From assembly GCA_030428695.1 (NCBI GenBank), contig JAUIEM010000106.1:1-25036 (forward strand): a stretch of DNA of 25,036 bases, written 5' to 3'. This document shows positions 8,398 to 14,493 of the stretch, piece by piece (positions within the stretch are counted from its first letter, which is position 1; each line of letters opens with the position of its first letter). The stretch comes from a bacterium (GTDB lineage Bacteria; Planctomycetota; J058; JAJDCP01). The notes under the pieces are model-generated. The model did no database searches. It was not told the origin of the DNA and worked only from the letters and a program-made list of their open reading frames with translations. The translations under genes and the position numbers were made by a program.

Positions 8398-9459
8398 ATG
8401 GTGGAACAGCGTAGCGCCCGGATCCGCGGGGCCTTGTGGGGGATGTTCATCGCGGACGCGCTCGCGATGCCCGTCCACTGGTACTACAACACCCGCGCCC
8501 TCGACGCCGACTACGGGGAGCTCACCGGCTACCGCGCGCCGAAGGAACGCCATCCGGACTCGCTCCTGCACAAGAGCAACACCGGCGGGCACGGGCGCGG
8601 CGGGCGCGCGGGCAGCGTGATCGGCGACGTGATCCTCAAGGGCCGCAAGCATCTGTGGAGCCGGCCGCAGTACCACTACCACGCCGGCCTGCGGGCCGGG
8701 GAGAACACCCTGAACCTGCGCTGTGTGCGGCTGCTGGTCCAGTCGCTCGCGATCGCGGAGGGCTACCGCGCGGACGACTTCCTCGCACGCTACGTCGACT
8801 TCATGACGAGCGCGGACAGCCACAACGACGTCTACGCCGAGTCCTTCCACCGCGACTTCTTCGCCAACTTCCAGCGCGGCGTGGCGCCCGCCGCCTGCGC
8901 TGGAGCGGAGGGCCACAACACCGCGAGCGTCGGCGGCCTGCTGTTCGTCGTCCCGCCGGTGCTCGCGCTCGGCAGCGGGCACGAGGCCTGGCTGGAGCAG
9001 CTGCGGCTGACCCACCGCTCCAGGGAGCTCGAGGTCGTCGCCGCCGCGATCGCCGCGCTGCTCGACAGCCTGCTCGAAGGAGCTGCGCCAGCGGCGGCGG
9101 CAGCGGCCTGCGGCGCGCGTCTCGGCGTGCGCGTCGACGAGCTCGCGCGCGCCGCCGAGGCCCACGGGCTCGACGACCGCGCGGTGATCGGCGGGGTCTT
9201 CTCACCGGCCTGCTACGTGTCCGGGGCCGTGCCCGCGCTGCTCTACCTGATGGTGCGCTATGCGGACGACCCGCGCGCGGCCCTGCTCGCGAACGCCCGG
9301 GTCGGCGGTGACAGCTGCCACCGCGGCGCGGTGCTCGGCGCGCTGCTCGGGGCCGCGCTGGGGGTGGAGGCCTGGCCGGAGGGGTGGCGCAGCGGGCTCG
9401 TCGCCCACGACGAGCTGGAGGAGGAGATCGAGGCGCTGAGCGCGGTCGCCGCTACTTGA
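8398..9459 (+). CDS. ADP-ribosylglycohydrolase-fold protein (J1-crystallin/SelJ-like branch), atypical active site
   Basis: A 353-residue all-helical protein of the DraG/ARH superfamily. The ATG at 8398 follows AAGGAGG by seven bases. The N-terminal pattern RGALWGMFIADALAMPVHW (10-28) and the C-terminal NARVGGDSCHRGAVLGALLG (299-318) match the family's first and last conserved helices. Classical ARH enzymes bind two Mg ions through a TDDT motif and a GGDxDT motif. Here the first is replaced by GENTLNL (101-107) and the second reads GGDSCH (303-308), so most metal ligands are absent. From memory this resembles the branch containing jellyfish J1-crystallins and fish selenoprotein J, with Cys307 at the place of interest. 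The function is probably not ordinary ADP-ribose removal. The gene is divergent from ovoA and ends with an 8-base convergent overlap. Confidence 0.85.
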   Translation: MVEQRSARIRGALWGMFIADALAMPVHWYYNTRALDADYGELTGYRAPKERHPDSLLHKSNTGGHGRGGRAGSVIGDVILKGRKHLWSRPQYHYHAGLRAGENTLNLRCVRLLVQSLAIAEGYRADDFLARYVDFMTSADSHNDVYAESFHRDFFANFQRGVAPAACAGAEGHNTASVGGLLFVVPPVLALGSGHEAWLEQLRLTHRSRELEVVAAAIAALLDSLLEGAAPAAAAAACGARLGVRVDELARAAEAHGLDDRAVIGGVFSPACYVSGAVPALLYLMVRYADDPRAALLANARVGGDSCHRGAVLGALLGAALGVEAWPEGWRSGLVAHDELEEEIEALSAVAAT

Positions 9460-10138
9460 CCTCCCCGAAGCGCTCTCGGAGCCGCGCGGCGGCGCGGCCC
9501 GCGTCGGCGAGGGCGAGCGCGTCGGTCGCGTCCGCCTGGACCGCCTGCTCGTAGGCCTCGCGGGCCTCGTCGTCGTACTCCAGCTGCCAGAGCGCATCGC
9601 CGAGCCCGAGCCAGTTGCCCGGATGGCGAGGCCCATGCTCGAGGGCCTTGCGGAAGTGCTCCTCGGCGACCTCCGGGTCCGCGCCCCAGATGGTCGGCGC
9701 CTCGAGGTACAGGAAGCCGAGGGTGCGGTGCGGCCCGCCCTGGTCGAGGCCGGGCTCGAGCGCCGCCGCCCGCTCGGCGAGCGCGGCGACCTGCGACAGG
9801 TGCGGCAGCGCCGTCAGGGGCGTCGCCTCGAGGGTCAGGCCGAGCAGGTCGGCGGCGCCGAGCCAGGCCCAGGCATCGCCCTCGCGCTCGGCGTGGCCGA
9901 GGACCGCGCGGTGCAGCTCGACGAGGGCGTCGACGTCGCGCTGGGCGGGAGCCGTCAGCGCGGTCTCGTCGATCGTCTTCCGCACCGCAGCCCGGAACGC
10001 GTCAGGATCCTGCCGCCAGGTCTCAGACAGAGACGCGGGACCGGTCGCCGACAGGTTCCGACAGCCGCCGGACAGACAGGCGAGAAGCAGCACGAACAGC
10101 GCGAGGACGCGGCGGGGCAGGGGTGGAATCCAGGACAT
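9452..10138 (-). CDS. TPR lipoprotein, distantly TatT-like
   Basis: A 228-residue protein with a lipoprotein signal: RR, a hydrophobic core, then either VLLLAC (Cys21) or LSGGC (Cys26) as the lipidation site. The rest is helical, with two clear TPR-type repeats in the C-terminal half (about 150-215: EEHFRKALEHGPRHPGNWLGLGDALWQ and EAREAYEQAVQ). The stretch RTLGFLYLEAP with a following AEEHFRKAL resembles the TRAP-associated TatT family, as do the two lipoproteins at the right end, but the match is weaker. The ATG at 10138 has AAGGAGG five bases upstream. It lies 54 bases behind the small membrane protein on the same strand and probably shares its promoter. The role is unknown; a periplasmic ligand-binding or scaffold function would fit. 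Confidence 0.75.
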   Translation of the reverse strand: MSWIPPLPRRVLALFVLLLACLSGGCRNLSATGPASLSETWRQDPDAFRAAVRKTIDETALTAPAQRDVDALVELHRAVLGHAEREGDAWAWLGAADLLGLTLEATPLTALPHLSQVAALAERAAALEPGLDQGGPHRTLGFLYLEAPTIWGADPEVAEEHFRKALEHGPRHPGNWLGLGDALWQLEYDDEAREAYEQAVQADATDALALADAGRAAARLRERFGEVK

Positions 10139-10192
10139 CGCAACCTCCTTCCTGCGTCGGGACAGGAGACCGGTTGCAAGTGGCGTGCCGTG

Positions 10193-10594
10193 CTACGCCG
10201 CGGCGACGGCCTCGGCGGGCGCGGCCTGCGGAGCGGGCACCTTCGGCTTGATCACCAGGCTCAGGCCGTAGAGAAGGCCGGCCACGGTCCAGGTCAATGC
10301 CGCCGTCAGCGCGCCGAGCCGTGTGCTCAGGGTCAGGTATTCGATCCAGAAGGCGGCGGCGGAGGATGCGAAAAGCACGAGCAGCGAGGTGTGGATCCAG
10401 GCGGGCTTGACCGCCGCAGCCCGGCCGAGCACCAGGGGCCGCACGACGAGGAAGAGGAAGGCGGCGGTCGAGAGGTTGATCAGGGCGAGCGAGGCGAGGA
10501 AGGCGGACATGCCCTGCACCGCCGCGAAGCAGGTCAGGCTGCCGGTCACGGTGCTGCCGAGGATCAGGACGTCGATGGGGAGGCTCTTGCGCAT
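10193..10594 (-). CDS. Small four-helix membrane protein, unknown
   Basis: A 133-residue protein with four hydrophobic segments (about 8-26, 30-53, 65-85 and 92-115) and an Ala/Pro-rich cytoplasmic tail. The ATG at 10594 is chosen because GGAG stands five bases upstream and a strong promoter lies just before it; the longer frame to 10672 would start inside or upstream of that promoter. I do not recognise a family and see no catalytic residue. It heads a likely two-gene unit with the TPR lipoprotein. Confidence 0.65.
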   Translation of the reverse strand: MRKSLPIDVLILGSTVTGSLTCFAAVQGMSAFLASLALINLSTAAFLFLVVRPLVLGRAAAVKPAWIHTSLLVLFASSAAAFWIEYLTLSTRLGALTAALTWTVAGLLYGLSLVIKPKVPAPQAAPAEAVAAA

Positions 10595-10610
10595 GGGAAG
10601 CTCCAAGTAA

Positions 10611-10637
10611 ATAAACGTGCGATCGATTATAAACGTG
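10611..10637 (-). repeat. Two direct CACGTTTAT repeats at the promoter (operator candidate)
   Basis: The 9-mer CACGTTTAT (minus strand) occurs at 10637-10629 and 10619-10611, exactly 18 bases apart. One copy overlaps the -10 box and the other lies at the expected transcription start. Two helical-turn-spaced copies at a promoter are what a repressor site would look like. Confidence 0.45.
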
Positions 10638-10653
10638 GCGTGAGCCATGTCCA
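10626..10653 (-). promoter_or_regulatory. Strong sigma70-type promoter of the small membrane protein gene
   Basis: On the minus strand TGGACA (10653-10648), a 16-base spacer and a perfect TATAAT (10631-10626) give one of the best promoters in this GC-rich window. The start codon is about 30 bases downstream of the -10 box, giving a short leader. Confidence 0.7.
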
Positions 10654-10706
10654 CAACAATCCGGATCGACATGCGAGATCGTTGTGACGTGCGCGGTGCG
10701 GCGCGC

Positions 10707-11315
10707 TCAGCGCCGCAGGCGGCGGCGGAGCAGGATGAAGCCGGTCACGACGTTGAACGCCATCACCGCCGCGCACGCCCCGAGCAACCAGCTCAGCGAG
10801 CCCGGGAACCACCACAGCTCGAGGGGGATCGCGGCGAACACGAGCAGCCGCGGCCGCAGCACCCAGCGGTAGGGGATCGCGAGGGCGTTGCGCAGCATCG
10901 CGAAGCCGACCGCGACCGTGTAGCACAGCGCGTACAGCGCCCCCGGCAGCGCGGCGACATGGCCCGTCCCCATCAGCGTCAGGGTGCTCGCGACGACGAC
11001 GGCCTGGTCCGCCGATGTGTCCGTGAAGGAGCCCGCACGCGACACGGTCCCTGTCGAGCGCGCCAGCGGCCCGTCGAGCCCGTCGAGCATCAGGTGCAGG
11101 CCGAGCAGCGCGAGCCCGGCCAGGGGAGACCACAGGAACAGCCCGCAGGCGACCAGGCCGGCGAGGAAGGAGCCGCAGGTCAGCTGGTCGGCGCTGACCC
11201 CGAGCCGGGCGAGGCGCTGCAGCAAGGGCCGCAGCCAGCGGTCGCGCAGGCCCTGTGACCAGGCCATCCAGGGGCGGTCGGCGGCGGAATAGCAGTCGGC
11301 GGGTGTGTCGGGCAT
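10707..11315 (-). CDS. CDP-alcohol phosphatidyltransferase family membrane protein
   Basis: A 202-residue integral membrane enzyme that transfers a phosphatidyl group from a CDP-lipid to an alcohol (or a headgroup from a CDP-alcohol to a lipid). The signature DGxxAR motif is complete: Asp78, Asp81, Gly82, Ala85, Arg86, Gly95, Asp99 and Asp103 with the exact family spacing. About five or six membrane segments follow. The ATG at 11315 is two bases after the stop of the metallophosphoesterase (TAG-CG-ATG), so the genes form an operon. The acceptor (glycerol phosphate, inositol phosphate, serine or other) cannot be read from the sequence. A long out-of-frame extension of this reading frame up to 12089 is antisense noise and was not used. 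Confidence 0.92.
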   Translation of the reverse strand: MPDTPADCYSAADRPWMAWSQGLRDRWLRPLLQRLARLGVSADQLTCGSFLAGLVACGLFLWSPLAGLALLGLHLMLDGLDGPLARSTGTVSRAGSFTDTSADQAVVVASTLTLMGTGHVAALPGALYALCYTVAVGFAMLRNALAIPYRWVLRPRLLVFAAIPLELWWFPGSLSWLLGACAAVMAFNVVTGFILLRRRLRR

Positions 11316-11317
11316 CG

Positions 11318-12016
11318 CTACACCATGAACGGGAGCACGCGGGCGCGCTGGTGGCGGATCCAGCAGCCGGTGTTGAACATCCGCAGACCCCGCCAGCGGA
11401 CGTCGACGAAGGGGCGATGGGTGTGGCCGCAGAACAGCGCGTCGGCGCCGCGCAACGCCGCGCCGTCGACCGTCTCGAGGTAGGCGGTCAGCAGGCGCGC
11501 GACCCGCCGCGGCGGGAACAGCAGCTCCGCGCCGCGGTGCACCCGGGCGCCGACCGCCAGGGCGTAGGCGCGCCGCGCGAGACGACCGGGCTCCCGCGGC
11601 TGCTCGAAGCGCGCCCGGTAGCGCCGCAACCCCTCCTGGCTGGCGCCGGCGTGGACTGCGTCGCCGTGCAGGAACAGGTTGCGCCCGATGCGCAGGGTGT
11701 GCTCCCGCCAGCCGAAGTGGGGGAAGCGCCCCGCCAGGTCGGCGAGGCGCGCGAGGAAGTCCGGCGCGCAGTCGTGGTTGCCCGCGACGTACTCGATGCG
11801 ACAGCGCGGGTGCCGCCGGGCCAGTCCTTCGAGCCAGGCGGCCGCCTGCTCGATGGTCGCCGCGTGGCCCTCGGCGCCCCAGCGCAGGTCGACGATGTCC
11901 CCGCACAGCACCAGGCAGCGCGCCTCCGTCGCCGCCTGTTCGACAGCGCGCAGGGCGGCCGTCTGGCGGGTGCGTCGGGAGAAGAGGTGGAGGTCGGACA
12001 GCACGCGGCCTTTCAT
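11318..12016 (-). CDS. Calcineurin-like metallophosphoesterase, LpxH-like
   Basis: A 232-residue two-metal phosphoesterase with all core motifs: SDLH (Asp8, His10), CGDIVD (Asp40), GNHD (79-82; Asn80, His81), LHGD (His117) and GHTHRPF (197-203). The size and the HGDAVH and GHTHRPF style match UDP-2,3-diacylglucosamine hydrolase (LpxH) and related lipid A or phospholipid phosphatases. Coupling to a CDP-alcohol phosphatidyltransferase instead suggests removal of a phosphate from a phosphatidyl-alcohol-phosphate intermediate; that is inference. A transposed helical insert (about 125-180) is rich in Arg and could form a membrane-facing cap. The ATG at 12016 has no strong ribosome site. The gene is first in its operon. 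Confidence 0.85.
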   Translation of the reverse strand: MKGRVLSDLHLFSRRTRQTAALRAVEQAATEARCLVLCGDIVDLRWGAEGHAATIEQAAAWLEGLARRHPRCRIEYVAGNHDCAPDFLARLADLAGRFPHFGWREHTLRIGRNLFLHGDAVHAGASQEGLRRYRARFEQPREPGRLARRAYALAVGARVHRGAELLFPPRRVARLLTAYLETVDGAALRGADALFCGHTHRPFVDVRWRGLRMFNTGCWIRHQRARVLPFMV

Positions 12017-12213
12017 GGTAGGAAGCCGTGCAAATCGCGGGCCTCGAGCCTCCGGGAGAGGACGTTCCGCCTGGATGGCGGGCAGCCACGGAAGGAAAGC
12101 TGACCGGGGCGTCAGATCACCGACACCGGGCGACGAAGCTTGAACACGGGGGGCAGGTCTGGCTACGGGGGGACGGTCTTCACGGCGGGTTGTGTATTCC
12201 CCACAAGCATGCG

Positions 12214-12247
12214 AAAACCCGCGCGACGCAGGTTGCGAAGCGCGGGT
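12214..12247 (-). terminator. Rho-independent-type terminator of the actin-like operon
   Basis: Read on the minus strand, ACCCGCGC, a 15-base loop and GCGCGGGT form a perfect 8-bp stem, followed directly by a short T run (TTTT including the last stem base). It lies 30 bases past the stop of the small gene at 12278. Confidence 0.6.
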
Positions 12248-12277
12248 CGGTGGAGCGCAGGCGTGGTGAGACTGCGG

Positions 12278-12808
12278 TCAGAACTTCAGCGTACGATGGG
12301 TCCTGCGGCAGGACCGGTAGTCGGCGCGCTTCGGCTCGGCCTTGGCGACGAGCTCGAGCTTGCTCTGGCTCCCCTCCCCGCCCGCGGCGACCACGGTGAC
12401 GGGGGTCAGGGTCTGCGGGACGGCGTCGAGCCGGGCGGTCGACATCCGCCGCGCCGCCGAGGCGGGCACCGGCGGCAGCGTCGCCGGACCGTCCACCGCC
12501 GGCAGGCGGCCGCTGCTCTCGAGGGCGACGAGGCGCGAGGTCAGCGCTTCGAGCTTCTCCTCCAGCGCGGAGGGCCCCTTCTTCGCGGGCTGCGCCTGCT
12601 CGGCGACCAGGGTCTTCAGGCAGACGTGGGGCTCGAGCCCGCGGCCGCGGGCGAGCTTGAGGAAGCGCAGCGTGAAGTACAGGGCCGCGTGCATCGCCGG
12701 CTCCCGGTCGAGGTCGAGCAGGCGCCCGATCTCGTCCAGGTAGGCTTTCTTGTCGGAGGGCTCGAGGTACTTGAACCGCGGCCCCCTGTCCTCACGCGCT
12801 CGCTTCAT
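12278..12808 (-). CDS. Small basic/coiled-coil protein, partner of the actin-like ATPase (ParR position)
   Basis: A 176-residue protein that I do not recognise. The first 70 residues are charged and helical (RFKYLEPSDKKAYLDEIGRL, then a helix with AALYFTLRFLKLARG). A short coiled coil follows at 80-99 (ALEEKLEALTSRLVALESS), then a Pro/Ala-rich disordered stretch and a basic C-terminus (KRADYRSCRRTHRTLKF). It overlaps the actin-like gene by ATGA, so the two are translationally coupled. In type II plasmid partition operons the gene in this place is the DNA-binding adaptor ParR, whose C-terminal tail caps the ParM filament. The basic tail here would fit such a role, but no ribbon-helix-helix fold is evident, so this is a hypothesis. 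Confidence 0.7.
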   Translation of the reverse strand: MKRAREDRGPRFKYLEPSDKKAYLDEIGRLLDLDREPAMHAALYFTLRFLKLARGRGLEPHVCLKTLVAEQAQPAKKGPSALEEKLEALTSRLVALESSGRLPAVDGPATLPPVPASAARRMSTARLDAVPQTLTPVTVVAAGGEGSQSKLELVAKAEPKRADYRSCRRTHRTLKF

Positions 12809-14088
12809 CGTTGCTGGCTATCCTCGATCATGTTGCCGATCTTGAACTCGGTGTCGACATCTTCGTCGTTCTCCATCGCGATCTGGTCGCGGGCAAGGAG
12901 CATGAAGCCGACGGCGTTGGCGATACGGCTCTCGAGACCGAGGTCGTCGACGCTGAGCACGCGCTCCTTGGCGAGGGCGGGCGTCCAGCCGAAGAACTGG
13001 CGGATGCGCTCGCGGATCCGGTTGCCGAGCAGGTGCGCCCCGCCTCCGACGATCGCGAAGTAGTCGACGAAGGCGCCGCGGTCGGACAGGGCGGCGACAT
13101 CGGAGCGCACGACGGCGGCGATGCGGTCGGCCATCGCGCTCGCTTCGGCCTCGAGCAGCGGTCCGAAGTCGAACACGCCCTCGCCGGGGATCTCGATCCG
13201 GTAGTCGCCGCGGGGCAGCTTCTCCATGATCCGCCGCTCGGGCACCTTGAAGCGCCCGCCGCTCTTCTCGTACACGATCTTGCTGATGTTGCTCGTGATC
13301 GCGTGCATGCCCTCGGGCTGCGAGTCGGCGAGCACCATGTCGACCTCGTTCTCGAGGATCGGCAGCTTGATCCAGGTGCCGTGACCGACGTCGATCACGT
13401 AGGTGTTGTAGATCTTCATCCCGAAGCGCCGGAACAGGTGCACCATGTAGGCGCCGTAGGCCTGGAACTGCAGGGCGATGAAGTTCAGCCGCACCTTGAG
13501 GGTGGCCTCTTCGCCGGTCGCGACGTTGCGGGCGCGGATGTTGAGGAAGGACTTGCCGCCCGACTTCTCGACGCGGCGCCGCAGCAGGGCGAAGAAGTCC
13601 TCGGCCGAGCGCTCACCGGCCTTGACCGGGATCCCGAAGCCCATGCCGATCTCGCTCAGCGGGCTCTCGCCGCGGTCGACGCGGGACTGGCTGAGCAGGA
13701 AGATGCCGGAGATCAGGGCGAGGTAGGCGTCGTCGAAGTTCTGCAGCACGCCGCGCTCGGTGAACCAGGTCGGCTTCTCCGAGCTGCGGGTCATCGCGCC
13801 GACGTAGCGCCAGCAACGCCGCTTGTCATCGAAGACCGCGAGGTTGCGGACCCAGCGCTTGTCGCGGGAACGGTTCATGCGGCGCCAGTTCTCCTCCATG
13901 CTCGGCGGCAGGGCGTCGCCGACGGTGGAGGTGAAGGTGATGACGTCCTGGCCGGCGCAGAACTTCGAGGTGCTGGTACCAAGCTCTCCGCCGAGCGGCT
14001 CGACCTTCACTTCGGTCGTGCCGGACTTGCTCTTGCCCTTGGCGGCAGCCACGGGGGTCGGCGGCGTCTTGGTCGCGGTCTTGCTCAT
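12805..14088 (-). CDS. ParM/MreB-like actin-family ATPase
   Basis: A 427-residue actin-superfamily protein. With the ATG at 14088 (GGAGG ten bases upstream), a 28-residue Lys/Ala/Pro-rich head precedes the fold. Phosphate-1 is GGELGTSTSK (33-42), phosphate-2 is VIDVGHGTW (231-239), the adenosine loop is IVGGGAHLL (346-354), and the family-typical ANAVGF helix is at 390-395. The middle FGIPVK (151-156) and the length are as in ParM and Alp-type plasmid proteins. The phosphate-1 acidic residue is Glu35, where actins, MreB and ParM carry Asp. The neighbouring genes are chromosomal-looking and no plasmid replication gene is present, so this may be a chromosomal filament system. Not MreB, because no membrane-insertion helix or mreCD is seen. 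Certain as actin-like, uncertain as to subfamily. Confidence 0.88.
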   Translation of the reverse strand: MSKTATKTPPTPVAAAKGKSKSGTTEVKVEPLGGELGTSTSKFCAGQDVITFTSTVGDALPPSMEENWRRMNRSRDKRWVRNLAVFDDKRRCWRYVGAMTRSSEKPTWFTERGVLQNFDDAYLALISGIFLLSQSRVDRGESPLSEIGMGFGIPVKAGERSAEDFFALLRRRVEKSGGKSFLNIRARNVATGEEATLKVRLNFIALQFQAYGAYMVHLFRRFGMKIYNTYVIDVGHGTWIKLPILENEVDMVLADSQPEGMHAITSNISKIVYEKSGGRFKVPERRIMEKLPRGDYRIEIPGEGVFDFGPLLEAEASAMADRIAAVVRSDVAALSDRGAFVDYFAIVGGGAHLLGNRIRERIRQFFGWTPALAKERVLSVDDLGLESRIANAVGFMLLARDQIAMENDEDVDTEFKIGNMIEDSQQR

Positions 14089-14493
14089 GCTGATCAATCC
14101 TCCAGGGCCCGGTAACGGGTTCACGTAGCTGCGCAGTGGGGCCGCGGGAACATCCCGGGGCAGGCAGCAGCACGGGTCTGTTTGCTTCCTCGACGCAGCG
14201 CTTAGACGACTTGAACCCCGTCGAGACGATGCTTCGGAAAGATCGACGAAAGCCTTTGCTGGCGTTGGACTTATCTGCCGCGAAATTTTGTGGATTTTTC
14301 GTCCTGCAGAGGCCGATGGAGAGCGCCACCGGGCTCTCTGGGGGCGGGCGGCCCGGCTTCCTCATCCCGCCCGATGACGCACGCAGTCACAGCGCGTGGG
14401 ACGGATGAGAATCCCCCTCGACAAAGAACAGACCTGTCCGTACGATTACGCGGTGCGTTATCCGGGGATGGACCCGTAGCAAGGAGTGGACGA
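14089..14493. other. 405-base divergent intergenic region
   Basis: This spacer separates the actin-like operon from the long acyl-CoA dehydrogenase. It contains three GACGA pentamers exactly 20 bases apart (14205, 14225, 14245). It also holds an AT-rich imperfect palindrome CGAAA...TTTCG (14281-14301), a GGGCGGG/CCCGCCC inverted repeat with a 17-base loop (14342-14372) and a promoter for the dehydrogenase. A short open frame on the plus strand lacks coding character. If the actin-like pair is a partition system, this is where a parC-like site would lie. Confidence 0.5.
14418..14446 (+). promoter_or_regulatory. Candidate promoter of the long acyl-CoA dehydrogenase
   Basis: TCGACA (14418-14423), a 17-base spacer and TACGAT (14441-14446) fit a sigma70-type promoter. 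The AAGGAG ribosome site at 14481 and the GTG at 14494 follow at a normal distance. Confidence 0.45.

Noticed and set aside
10697..10717. TGCGGCG/CGCCGCA hairpin over the stop of the CDP-alcohol transferase
   Set aside because: No T run follows on the gene strand, and such stems are common by chance at this G/C content.
11318..12016. Naming the metallophosphoesterase lpxH
   Set aside because: Motifs fit LpxH, but they also fit other calcineurin-type phosphatases and the neighbour is a phospholipid enzyme, so no symbol is given.
12805..14088. MreB or MamK as identity of the actin-like gene
   Set aside because: No mreC/mreD or magnetosome genes and no membrane-binding helix; the motif layout is nearer to ParM/Alp proteins, though not decisive.
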